Assembly (NCBI RefSeq): GCF_000485595.1
Contig: NW_014577597.1
Location: 171,800-192,250 of the forward strand
Source: Priapulus caudatus
Taxonomy: Eukaryota > Priapulida > Priapulimorpha > Priapulimorphida > Priapulidae
Reading direction: 5' to 3'
DNA: 20,451 nt
Position numbers and translations under genes: made by a program
Part shown: one piece after another, positions 1-11,400 of the stretch
Layout: every line of letters begins with the position of its first letter
Numbering within the stretch: position 1 is the first letter of the stretch
Notes under the pieces: model-generated
Seen by the model: only the letters and a program-made list of their open reading frames with translations
Told to the model about the DNA's origin: nothing
The model's database searches: none

Positions 1-599
1 TTCCTACCATGATGCTATACACCGACTATCACGAGCCTAGGTCGAGCTGTTTAGATTTGTGCCGCAATTCTGCATTTCCTCCCTATGCCTTGAGTTAAGG
101 AGGGAATGTTCCCCCTTCTTTTACACCTCTTGACCTATGACCTTTGACCCCCCAGCTTCGACATCCCAACTCGTTTTGACGATCCCCCCCGACGTCCCGA
201 ATATCGTGACTGTACGTCGAGCGGTTAAGATTTGTGCCCAACTGTTGACGCACAGACGCACGGCCGGATGGACGCACGCTCATGTGATTCTACAAGCTGC
301 ATCTGACTGGTATGTCAGATGAGCTAACAAGGCAGAAATGCTTAGATGTCATGATTATTTTATTTGAGATACACGTAATGGTAGTGAGCGTATCTGGCAG
401 TGGCCGCCGGTACTGCCTGGCTTAGTTATTCGTTATTCGAATCATTGCACTGGGCGTTTGACCACCCCGTAAAATCAAATTATTTTATCCCAGCAATGCA
501 CACAATTTAAATTGCCTTTTAAGTCTGAGTTGCAAGATAAAGATTGTACAGTGATTTTCTTAATTATAACCTGGTGGGAAACACACCTTTTTGCACTGA
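1..599. other. Upstream intergenic sequence, no gene seen
   Basis: No open frame here looks coding by codon use or homology. A short divergent repeat is visible: the stretch around 42-68 (GTCGAGCTGTTTAGATTTGT) resembles 217-240. Poly-C/poly-T runs occur near 108-190. Whether a 5' non-coding exon or a divergent neighbour starts here cannot be decided. Confidence 0.5.
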
Positions 600-770
600 T
601 TTGTACTTGTCTAGCTCCGACTGAAGTCTTTTTTGCAAACTTTCCGCCATGGTTGTTTATGATGGAGGAGAGAGGAGAGAGTAAATTGTCTAGCAGTGCA
701 TTGCGCGTGCGTAATTTAATATCATTTTAAAATGCATTCTGGGTAATTTCTCCTGCTAAAAAGTGGAGCT
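600..770 (+). promoter_or_regulatory. Probable UBR4 promoter/5' leader
   Basis: This stretch immediately precedes the start codon. It holds CCGCCATGGTTG (644-655, YY1-like), TGCGCGTGCGTA (702-713, NRF1-like) and ATGCATTCTGGGT (732-744). The reverse complement of the last contains CCCAGAATGC, the core of the ZNF143/STAF site. Such sites are typical of TATA-less housekeeping promoters. The transcription start is unknown. Site calls are by eye. Confidence 0.45.
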
Positions 771-889
771 ATGGCGTCGTCTAGTCCAGGAGTCGAGTGG
801 TCTGTCAGTGTAAAACCAATTTTAGCTGCTTCTTATGGAAGTTTCAACAAAAATGATGTGCCGGATTTGGTCAATGCGATTTCTAGAAG
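771..889 (+). CDS. UBR4: UBR4 exon 1 (codons 1-39 plus 2 nt)
   Basis: This exon encodes the N-terminus MASSSPGVEWSVSVKPILAA and continues through NDVPDLVNAISR. It matches the human segment with WEVAVRPLLSASY. The start ATG has G at -3 and +4, and an in-frame TAA lies 25 bases upstream. The donor is AG|GTCTGT; it leaves phase 2, and joining exon 2 creates SESE as in human. A GTATGT 5 bases further on is the better-looking donor but would break the frame. Confidence 0.9.
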
Positions 890-3061
890 GTCTGTATGTG
901 TGATAATGGAGAAAGAAACTAATGTCTCATTTTGAAATCGGAATTTTAATGACCATCAATCATAAGGTGCTCATTGCGGCCCGTATTTTGATGACGAATT
1001 GTCACTGTCAGTAAGGCTGAGAGGGTCTATGTCCCCCGGGGTACTGCCGGAAGGTACCCTGGGTACGGTCCGGTATACCGGAACATACCTTGGGAACTGA
1101 TAATGATATGGTTAGGGTTAGGGAGTAGGCGTAGGCGACTCCCTAGACTCGTTAGTGGAGTAGGCGAGGTACGGTCCTGCACATTAGATAGTACCAGCAG
1201 AGCATATAAATCACATTGATTTATATGCTCTGCCTCCGGTACCAGCTGGATATGTTCCGGTATACCGGACCGTACCCAGGGTACGTTCCGGCAGTACCCT
1301 AAGGAACATAGACCTTCTCAGCGTCAGTAAGGCTGAGAGGGTCTATGTCCCCCAGGGTATACTGCCTCTGGTACCCTGAGTACGGTCCTGTATACCGGAA
1401 CATACCCTGGTACTATCTAATATGCCGGACCGTACCTCGCCTACTCCACTAACGAGTCTTGGGAGTCGCCTACGCCTACTCCCTAACCCTAACCCTAACC
1501 ATATCAAATATTTACCAGTTCTGGCAGTACCCTGGGGGACATAGACCCTATGAGCGTCAGTAAGCCTATAACATGTATAATAATATGTATTAGGACAGGT
1601 AGACCTTTTCCAAATCAATTAGCGAGTCAGCACATGTCTGTTATAAGAGTCAGGGTAGAGAAGGAAGAATTTAATGAGATTTCATGTATCAACCAGATGC
1701 TTGAACCGTGACGCGTACGGTAATCAAGGTAAACAGATCTTGAACAGAAAAACAAAATTAATGCAAATTGAATCGTATGCGTTTATGACAGACCAGTCAT
1801 TCTTCATTACTAGTATTACTTCTGTGCTTACATGTGCAATTGTTTTCCAGTGAGAGTGAGATATTCAGTCACTCTGATGATGAAGAACCCTTCTATTCTG
1901 CGTTCACCGCACTCTCTGCTCATTACATAGGCTGCAATGCCGCAAATGGTAAACAATAAATACTAAATAGTACACGATCATAAAAAGTAATAATCAATAA
2001 CTTCTATACAAAATATTCTAGCAAAAATAATAGGGAAGTAATTTAGTCTGCAAGTTAATGCAAACTTATTATTCCTGTCTTACAAATGTATGTGCAATGA
2101 GTGTGTTATATTCTTCTTATGCAATAGCTATTGTTTATATGGGTATTTAAACTGTAGTTATATTGATTTAACTTGTCATGTGCCACATGGCACATGATAT
2201 GGCTTGCATAGAGTGTACAATGTGTTTTACATTTTCACATTTCCTTCGGCAGTTTGCAAAAGCTGGATGCCCGATGTTATGTCGGCATGCCGTGTTCTGA
2301 TTCGCTTCTTCCTGCTAAGGCTGCGGGATCCTCACGAGCTGTGTGCAGTGTCACAGGTAAGATGATACCTTGTGCTTTTAGACAGTGCAGGGTTCGTAGC
2401 GGGTCTTCCAAAGTCTTATAAGTACTTATTTTGCCAAAAATAAAATAAGGGCCCTTATTAGTACTTTTGGTGAAATCTTAGAAAAGTACTTAATAGTCCT
2501 TGTTTTTTGCCAAAGGACCCTAGCTTTTATAAACTGTTCTCGACTTAGAGTAAGAATTGTTGTATATATAATACGGAATAATTAAATCTGCTGTGCAATT
2601 GTGTATATAAATATTATTAGTGTACTTTAATAGTCGGTGATCTGTCCGAAATCGCGTAAAAAACTCTTATTTTGGCCTCCAGAAAGGGTCTTATAAGTCC
2701 TTATTTCAACATGTGTCTTACTACTATGAACCCTGCAGTGGCAGTCGCGCGGTGTATAAGTTGCCTAAGATGGATGGACCGATATTTAGATCAGGCCAAA
2801 ACAAAATATAGGTGTGGTCACGGTTTCCCGACCGACCCTAATTATTCCCAGCGACCCTAAACATTTTATTGTCAATTTTCTTTAAAGTCAAAGAAAAAAA
2901 AATGAATTGGATAGTTCCTGCTTCAAAAGGCACAACGCACATCCTTCGGACATGGTTCGTAAATAAAATATTTCAATAAAATAAAATGTTTTCCCTACCT
3001 ACCTACCCTATTTTTTCCGGCCTGTAACGGTAACCACACATATATTTTGTTTTGGCCTCAT

Positions 3062-3109
<48 letters not shown>

Positions 3110-6100
3110 CAGAGAGAGATAGAAAATAGAAGTTCAGCTATATTATATAAACCTATTCTGCTATAGTATAGTATAGTAGTAGGTTAGTATATAACCTATA
3201 CTATCTTAATATCTATTACAAGTGGTAAATATAGAATGCTCAAACGCAGTACCACTTAGCTAGGTGTCATGCCAGTCAGATGTATTGATGACGAGTGTTA
3301 TTCAGCTGAATGTATGCGCTATGTGTACGCGTGAATTCGACTGCTGGCGCCATCTAGCAGCTGTCACAAACCATTCGTGACGTAAGTTACGCGTGTAATT
3401 CACCTGACAGTGATGTAGGTTTCAACGCTCCTAACAATGCGTTCCAGAAACAACTGGCCATCAGCATCAAGGCGCTGCACAAGGGCATCAGTCTGCTGCA
3501 GCGGACAGACGTGATAACGCTAACGAGCGTGATGAAGTCTGCAAAACTACCGCAGCACATCAAGACTCGTGGCGACGGTGGGTCGACGTGATCACGCGGG
3601 GTTTCATAATTACTCGACCGCCTGAAATGCTTTCCAATGATGATCCTGAGATCTATGCTCGCCATCTAAGATGGTTTCGATAATCTTAACACCGGGGTGA
3701 TGTTACAAGTCCAATGAAATTATTAGTTTAAATAATATTTGTTATGTATAATTGATAATATGTTATTATAATATATGATATATTTTAATACATATATATA
3801 TGATTCAATCATAATAATTATATTCAATGACGATATATTTATTATAAATTACATATTACGTCGTAACTATCCTTTAAGTTGCGACCCGATCCCCAAAATT
3901 CACCCGGCTGTGCCTTCCGCAGATAAGAATGACAAACCGGACGAGGAGAAGGAGAGGAAGGCATCTAAGAAGCTGTCTCGCGTCGACCCGGTCTCCTGCA
4001 TGGTGGAGCAGCTGATGTCTCCCATCCGCGGCACGCGCCGCACCAAGTACAAGGAGGAGGTGGAGCCGATCAAGAGTGTGAACAGCGACGGCGACACGAC
4101 GATCGTGCACATCACCGACCCGAGCCGCGAGATACAGGTGTGAAGTCTGCCCCTCCTCCGGCTGTGTGAGAAACACAGGTTCCGCATCCCCCCCCCTCCG
4201 GAAGTGTCTGAAATACAGGTGCCGTGCCCTACACCATTCGTACATCTTTTTCCACGTGTTTACAAAGTGTAGCTGAAAAGCAAGTGGCCCCGATCCATAA
4301 TAATCCAATATTAATAATTATAATTATAATAATTAATCATAATAATTAATAATAATAATAATAATGATTTGATCGATAAGTAAGTTCACTTCGTCAAACC
4401 AAAATCTTCCTCATGACTCCCAGTCCCAACTTTCCGTGACGCCCTACGGACTCTAACTTCCCGCGATCAAACCGCCGACGACTCTCTATTCTCCTAAACG
4501 ATTTTGTTTTCGTTTCGACTCCCGCTGCATTTAAAAAGTGTAGCTGAAAAGTAAGTGGACCCCGATAACCCTTCGCCAAACTAACATCCTCCTCATGGCA
4601 CCCCATCTGACTTTCTCCGCAACACCCTAAAGCATGCGATCGGGCCATCGACGACGCTAGATTCGCTCCCGAAAAACGATTCCGATTTCTGTTCGACTCG
4701 CACACATTCTTCAGTTCTTTCCCATTTTTTCTTCTTCACATTCATTCTTTTTCCGCGACGTCCGAAAGCATCCAATCGAGCCGTCAAACCTTCGCCTCTA
4801 AACGATTTCGTTTTCGTTTCGACTCCCGCCGCCGCCGCAGACTCTCTTCATGGACAGCATTCTTACGGTGCTTCACGAGCTCAACGCGGGCGAGATCCTG
4901 CTGGACGTCTGCTGTGAGCTGACCCACCTGCGACGCTACATCGATCGCTGCCAGGAGGCGCTGGCCGGCGGCGCCTATGCCGTCCCGACGACCGTCGGAG
5001 AGGCCGTCAGCACGAGGAACAGGTCAGTGTGAGGTCGCGAGGTCGCAAAGAACAGGTCAGTGCGAGGTCATAAGGTCGCAAAGAACAGGTTAGTATGGGG
5101 TCACGAGGTCGCGAGGAACAGGTCAGTACGGGGTCGGGAGGTCGCAAGGAACAGGTCAGTGCAAGGTTGCAAGGTCACAAAGAACAGGTCAGTGCGAGGT
5201 CACAAAGAACAGGTCAGTGCAAGGTCACAAAGAACAGGTCAGTGCGAGGTCACAAAGAACAGGTCAGTGCGAGGTCACGAGGAACAGGTAGAGTTGGCGC
5301 GAGGAGTCTGCAGTGATTGATGTGTAACCTTCCCTTGTTCCTCCGCAGTCTGCAGTGATTGATGTGTAACCTTCCCTTGTTCCTCCGCAGTCTGCTGTGA
5401 TTGACGAATAACCTTCCCTTGTTCCTCTGCAGTCTCTTGTTCTAGTCCATTGTTTCCTCCGTAGTCTGCAGGGGCTGATGAACGACCTTCACATCGTGTG
5501 GCGCGTTACCAGCATGCCGCTGCTCGAACCGATGACCTCTGCGCGTCTCCACAAGGTCGCGACCGTCGTCATGAGCTGCCTCTTCGCGTCCGTGTCCGTC
5601 GCCGCGAGCAACAGCGTTCTCGCCGTCGCCGCCGCCGCGCAGATCAAAGGTGCGAACATCCAGAAGGACGACGACGTGGAGCAGTATGCGATGAGCATCG
5701 TGCAGAAAAGCGTGAGTGTTAACCGGGCGCAGATTTAGACACGGCGTCGAAGGCGGACACGCCGCGCTTGCACATTCCTTACTGTGCCAACCAAACCTAC
5801 CTACCTACCAGCATATATCGTGAATGCCACGTTGTGTATGTGCGTCTCGTTTTCACATGTAAAAAGTGCTGTTGAAATGTAAGTGGTATTTATAACTTTT
5901 ATTTAAAGGAAATTTCTTGTCTTGTTGCCTATCAGATTTGCCTTGGTGCCCTAAAATTTCTTGTTAAACCGAATGTGTCATTTCCTTTTCTCTAAAATAA
6001 TTAAAACTTCACATATATTTATTTGTGAATATAGTTTTGTATATTATAATAGTACCTGCCTGAAAAACGATTGTCTGTTGCTATTAATATAATATAATAT

Positions 6101-8423
6101 AATATTAATATAATTATATAATATATATAATATAATATAATATTAATATAAGGGGGTGTGCAAAATAAGTGTTTCCACTTCATAAATGAAACATTTGTGA
6201 TTTGTTTTCTAGCTTGACAACTACAATGCTGTTGCAACAGTGATAAAGAATTCTACCAGAGCTGGAGGCCACGTAAGTGAAAACTAAAATATTTATAAAT
6301 CTTCTTTTCAAATGTCTATGTGTTGACTCCTCACAGAGGGAGCTAAATTACGTCCACATAATATAATGAATATAACAAATATTCCTGTCTTGCACAAAAA
6401 ATAACATGCCCTCGTCTTCTCCCTCCCCTCTCCCCTGGCCTCACCTCCTCCCCCCATCCTCTGCTCTCCGTCACTCCTCCCCTCCTTTTCCTCCCTCCAT
6501 TTCCCCTCATCACTCCTCCCTCCTCCTCTCCTCGTCTTCCTCAACACTCCGCCCTTCTATCAGCGTTCTCTCCTCACGCTCCCCACCTCTTCCTCACCTC
6601 TCCCTCCATCCTCCTCTCACCTCCTCCGCCCTCCTCTCGCTCCTCCCTCCTCCTTCCTCTTCCTCACTCTCCCGCTCTCTTCCTCTCTCCCTCCTACTCC
6701 CACCTCTTCCCCCTCCTCTCTCACCCTCCTCCCCTCCTCCTTTCCTCACCTCTTCCCCTCCTCTCTCCTCACCTTCTCCCTCCCCCTCTCCTCACCTCCT
6801 CTCTCCTCACACTCCTTCCCTGCGCCGCTCCTCACCCACCTGCCCCTCCCTCCTCTCCGCACCTCCTCCCCTCTCCCTCTTCCTCACCTGCCTCGCCCTC
6901 CTCCTCTCCTCACCTCCCTCCCCTCCTCCACCTCCTCCCATGCCTGCCCGTGGTGTGCGAGTGCTAACCCATGGTCTCGGTTCCTTCTCGTGGAAGAGCC
7001 TGCAAACTTCCACATGAACGCCCGTGGATTGCTGCTCGTCGGACTACAGCACATCATGGGCGACACGCCGGCGGCGGTCTCGAGCGCGGCAAGGGCGAAG
7101 GAAACACAAAGAACAGCTTCGCCGGCGAAGAAGGATCCGGCGCCGGGCAGGTCGTCGAAGCACGCAAAAAGGGCGTGAGCTTCCGGATTTAACGGAATGT
7201 TGTGCACGGGGGCGGGGCACGCGAACGTCTGTATGGCCGTCTGCCGCGCCGATTTTCTCAATAGCAAAACTGCGTGTCAGCAAAATGCATGGAGCCAAAA
7301 CTGGTATAGTCTTAAAAGTGATGTACGGTCAAAACCGTTGGAAGTTTAGTAAAAGAAACTTATACCAAAAGGTGAAAATTTATGGGGACAGGTGTTGCGT
7401 TGTATAAGGCAGTATGGTCTGAATCTCTATGTAATGTATCATCAAAGTAGTAATAACACAAGGTGGACAGCCGATTCCCGGCATTTTTAAACTGATTGTT
7501 TGCATTCAAAATTTGCCACCAATTAACGAAGCAAGTGATATAACGTGCCTCAGCTATTATGACCACTAAATCACGCACCTTCCGTGAGTTACTGATATTC
7601 GTTTACATATATTTGTATAGCAGTATTGCTGCTAAGATCTTAATCTTAGCACGAACTGAATGTCGGCACAACATCTTACCTGCTATTGTGTGAGGTGTTT
7701 AAGACAAATTTGAACTATAGTTGGCAGCAATATTTACAACGGGACCGATAGGGAAAGTACTTGACTTACCTGCGCGCTGCGTAATGTGATACTTACTGCA
7801 ATACTACAGAGAATATTGTTATATATTCGTATCATTACTATGTAAGAAGTATGTCAAATTTCTTGGTCGTTGCGATCACAATAACTGAGCGCGTCTCGCG
7901 GTCCTCACGAGATCAAAAGTCGGAACATTTAGATTGTCTCTCAACCCTATCGGGGCACGAATGATTTGGAAAACAAGTCCAGTTGCTAAATATTGGCGCC
8001 ACTAGTAGCTTCAAAATTTGTCTTAACACTCGCACACATAGCGGAAATTGTGTGAATCAGCCTCATGCACAGATTACGATTTACAAGCAATACGCTAGCA
8101 AACTATATGATAAACGTAATATTCAGTACACGAAGAGTGAGTGGATTAGTGGTCATAATAAAGCTGAAGGAACTATACACTGGCTTCTTTATTGGTGCGC
8201 AAGTTTGTAAGAAAAATTCGTGTTAAAATGCGGAATCGAGTGTCTCACTCGTGTGTTATTATCTACTCTTCGATATCATGTGAAGGTACCAGTGTTTAGA
8301 AGGCCTATACGTAGCTCTTGCATCAAAGGTAATGCACTTGATGACGTATTGATGATGTATATATCGTGTGTAGGCACCAGTGTTTGGGAGTGCTCTCTCT
8401 GGCTCTCTCCTCTCTCCTCTCTC

Positions 8424-8460
<37 letters not shown>

Positions 8461-11400
8461 TATTTATTTATATGTATATATCGTGTGTAGGCACCAGTGT
8501 TTGGGAGTGCTCTCTCTGGCTCTCGCGTCGAAGGCGATACACCTGATGAGCTCTCTGATGGAGGATCTGTCTGTGGAGTGCTTTGCGACGGAGGAGGAGG
8601 CCAGCCTGCCGGCGGCGGAGCTGGGCAGGGTGGTGGATACCTACACAGCGTGGCAGCGCATACGGCTGCTGCGCAATGACGTCCACATGACCAACCTGCT
8701 CTTCTCACTGTTCACGACCGCCTACAGGAAGGTGAGCTGTCTGTCACGTATTATGTATATATTATTTATTATTATTATTATATATAAATAATATATATAT
8801 ATATATATATGATAGATAGATATATACATAGATTGTGCAATTATCTCAAATTTAGGTAGGTCCTAACCCAATTTAAAGTTTGTTTTTTAAAAGAAAATTG
8901 TTTGATGTGTAAAATGCGGGAGAAAATCAGTTTAGAGAGCAAGTTGCTTTTGTTTAGGCCATGCCAAAATCATGTAAATGATCAGTTGTTTTAGAGTAAC
9001 TGTTCTGACTACTGAAAATCCGACAATTATATTTTTTTGTGAAATATCAAGTTTAAATGCGTGTGTTTGACTAGTTTGATTGCTACTGTTGTTCATACTT
9101 GACTTCGATTCATCTCATGTTAGGCTTGCATGCTGAAGAAACAACACAAAGGCAGCGATGAGATAGAGACTGCGAGCACTTCAGATTCAAACACGTTCTA
9201 CGAAGATGATTTCAGTAGTTCAGAGGGTAGCAGCGCAGAAGAAGGTATGCTATACTCGAGGGGGGATTCGAATATTAACTTTGAACAACACTTTATGTAT
9301 AGGATATGTAGGATTCATACACAACATTGTATTTATGGGGAATAATGGAGGCAGAGCAGGTAGGGCAGTGACGATGCTTTATTCACGTACGTTCCTTGTA
9401 AAATAAATTTTTTGAATTTATGAACTTTTTAATCTTGGACCAGGCTAGCTATGGGAGTTTGTTAAGACTCTGCCTTCACTTGCAGATGAGGATAGCGAAC
9501 CGATATTCGGCCACTGGTTTGAGGAGACTGTTTCGCAGCATGGCCGGGAGCCCACTGCTCCCGCCATCCCTCCTCCACCGAGCACGGAGGGTGGCAAGTC
9601 TAACAAGCAGCGTGGAGACTCACCGATCGTGCTCATCGACTTTGACAGAAGGGAACCGGAAGGGGTATGTAGGATTTATCTGTATCCTTTTATTCTTATT
9701 CTTGATTTTTCCTTTTTTCTTTTCTTGTTTTTTCTTCGTGCTTCTTGCTTCTTTCTATTTTTTATTCTTTATTTTATATTTTCTTTTTTCTTTCTTCATT
9801 CTTCTTTCTTCTTTTTATTTTTTATTCTTTATTTCATCTTTATTCGTTTATCTATATTGTATTTATCTTTTATTCATGGATGGTGACCATACAAACCTAT
9901 ACAATGTACACATGTATATTGTGTAGATATGTTTATGCTATCGCTCAATCATCACATTGTAGCTAAATGAGCTAAGCTATTTTAGCTAATTTAGCTAAGT
10001 TGGGTAAAAACATCTTATGTATTAATAGATTTTTGTTTTTTGACAATCGAAAGGAACGATTTAAAAAATAGGTGGTTTTATTATTTAGTTTTGATTGTGA
10101 AAAACGTCTGCTTTTTTGCTTTTAGTATATGACGTTAGCAACCGATGTTATGCTGTTTATGAATCAGCATTTCCTGAACTCGAATCATTCTGAGATACAG
10201 GAATATGTCAGGTAATCAGGAAAACTGACATCGTCTTTAATTATGTTTTTACATTGCAATGTAAGTAAGCCCTTCACACAAATTTATTTCCAGAAACAGG
10301 ACTAAAACATCTAATTGTATTAAGCAAATTTATTATAAAATATTTTAAATGCTTGTATTTTTCATATGAGGATATCACATATGCATATTTTATGGGTGGA
10401 GCTCATGATGAAGGATTGCCATCTATACTGCTCAGCCCTGAAATGCTTTTGCAATTTGCCTCCATACTATAATATTGGGGCCAGCACTAACATTTAAGGG
10501 CGAGTTTAAATATTTATCTCCACTTTGGCCCAAGTTGCTGTTTATGCATCATTCAGGAAAATGTGCAGAATAACGACGAATGCTTCGAGCTTTACCGAAC
10601 GGGAGCGAATTTTATTATAGGACATCATTTGGAGAGCCCCACATGGCCAGCTTAGCCTGTGTGATCCGAGATCTGGACAGGGATACAAACAGAGAGAGCT
10701 GTGAGTTTTAGCACTTTAAGTTTCCTTAATGTTCAATTGAAACTTCAATATTGTGATCATACAAAAGAAATTTACCTTCACCTATGACGAGTAGATATTT
10801 CTATCCTCTGTCTTCCCCATACGTGACATGAATACTTACATGAATAGTCAGTCACATGAATGCGTCTAGCTAGACTCAAATATAAAAAAAATGTTAGTGC
10901 CAGGCACGTTCCAATATACAGTTTAATTTATGCTAGCTGTCACTTCTGTGGAATGGACATTTGCACATGTCTGTAAAGGGAACTTTGTGTTTCCTTCGAG
11001 TGACAGTTAAACAAGGAAACCACTGTAATAGTGTGGACACCTGCTTGTAAAAGATACTTGGCAGCTCTTTCGAGTGCCTCATACAAGTGTTTAGGTGCGC
11101 CATACACGATACCTTGTATTTATTGTAAGATGTCGTTGCAGCGAACGCGTGCCACGTTTGTGAAGACTTCAGCAGTGCACTTGCAAAGTTCAACCACAAC
11201 CTCATCGCAACGGGCCTGCTAACCGAAGCGCACCAGGTATGGTAGCAGGGTGTGAGACTGCAGCTAACACCATGTGAGCTGCAGACTCACCATGTACAGC
11301 AGTAGTTGTCTCTAGACGTTTGTAGCTGTGATGCTATCCTATCCAATCTCCTCCTTCGATTGGCATGAGCGTGTGTGAGCACGATGTGTTTATTCGATGC

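Noticed and set aside
1-770. A separate upstream or divergent gene, and tRNA or other RNA genes anywhere in the window
   Set aside because: No convincing coding frame, tRNA cloverleaf or A/B box pair was found by eye. A tRNAscan or Rfam run would settle the RNA question.
890-896. GTATGT at 894-899 as the exon 1 donor
   Set aside because: It would add five bases and shift the frame. The GTCTGT at 890 restores the conserved SESE junction with exon 2.
3874-4308. 144-codon antisense open frame opposite exon 5
   Set aside because: Shadow of a GC-rich coding exon. The sense frame has matching splice phases and continuity with UBR4.
4394-4787. Antisense open frames in intron 5 with recurring FDRGKLESVGR-like phrases
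   Set aside because: The recurrence comes from the diverged intron repeats, not from a protein family I recognise.
5014-5293. Possible CRISPR-like direct repeats (also 11553-11906 and 18878-19121)
   Set aside because: Units abut with no unique spacers, the DNA is eukaryotic, and the arrays sit on splice junctions.
5095-5320. Repeat peptides (RTGQCEVTKNRSVRG-type) from the donor array
   Set aside because: Both open frames arise from the 25/33-base repeat. The UBR4 frame stops just after the exon 6 donor and the region is intronic.
6406-7017. 203-codon Ser/Pro/Leu-rich open frame
   Set aside because: Low-complexity reading of the pyrimidine tract, which cannot contain stop codons. Its tail overlaps exon 9 in another frame.
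9420-9926. 168-codon sense open frame
   Set aside because: It reads exon 12 in the wrong frame and then the T-rich repeat as a Phe-rich run. The homologous frame of exon 12 is different.
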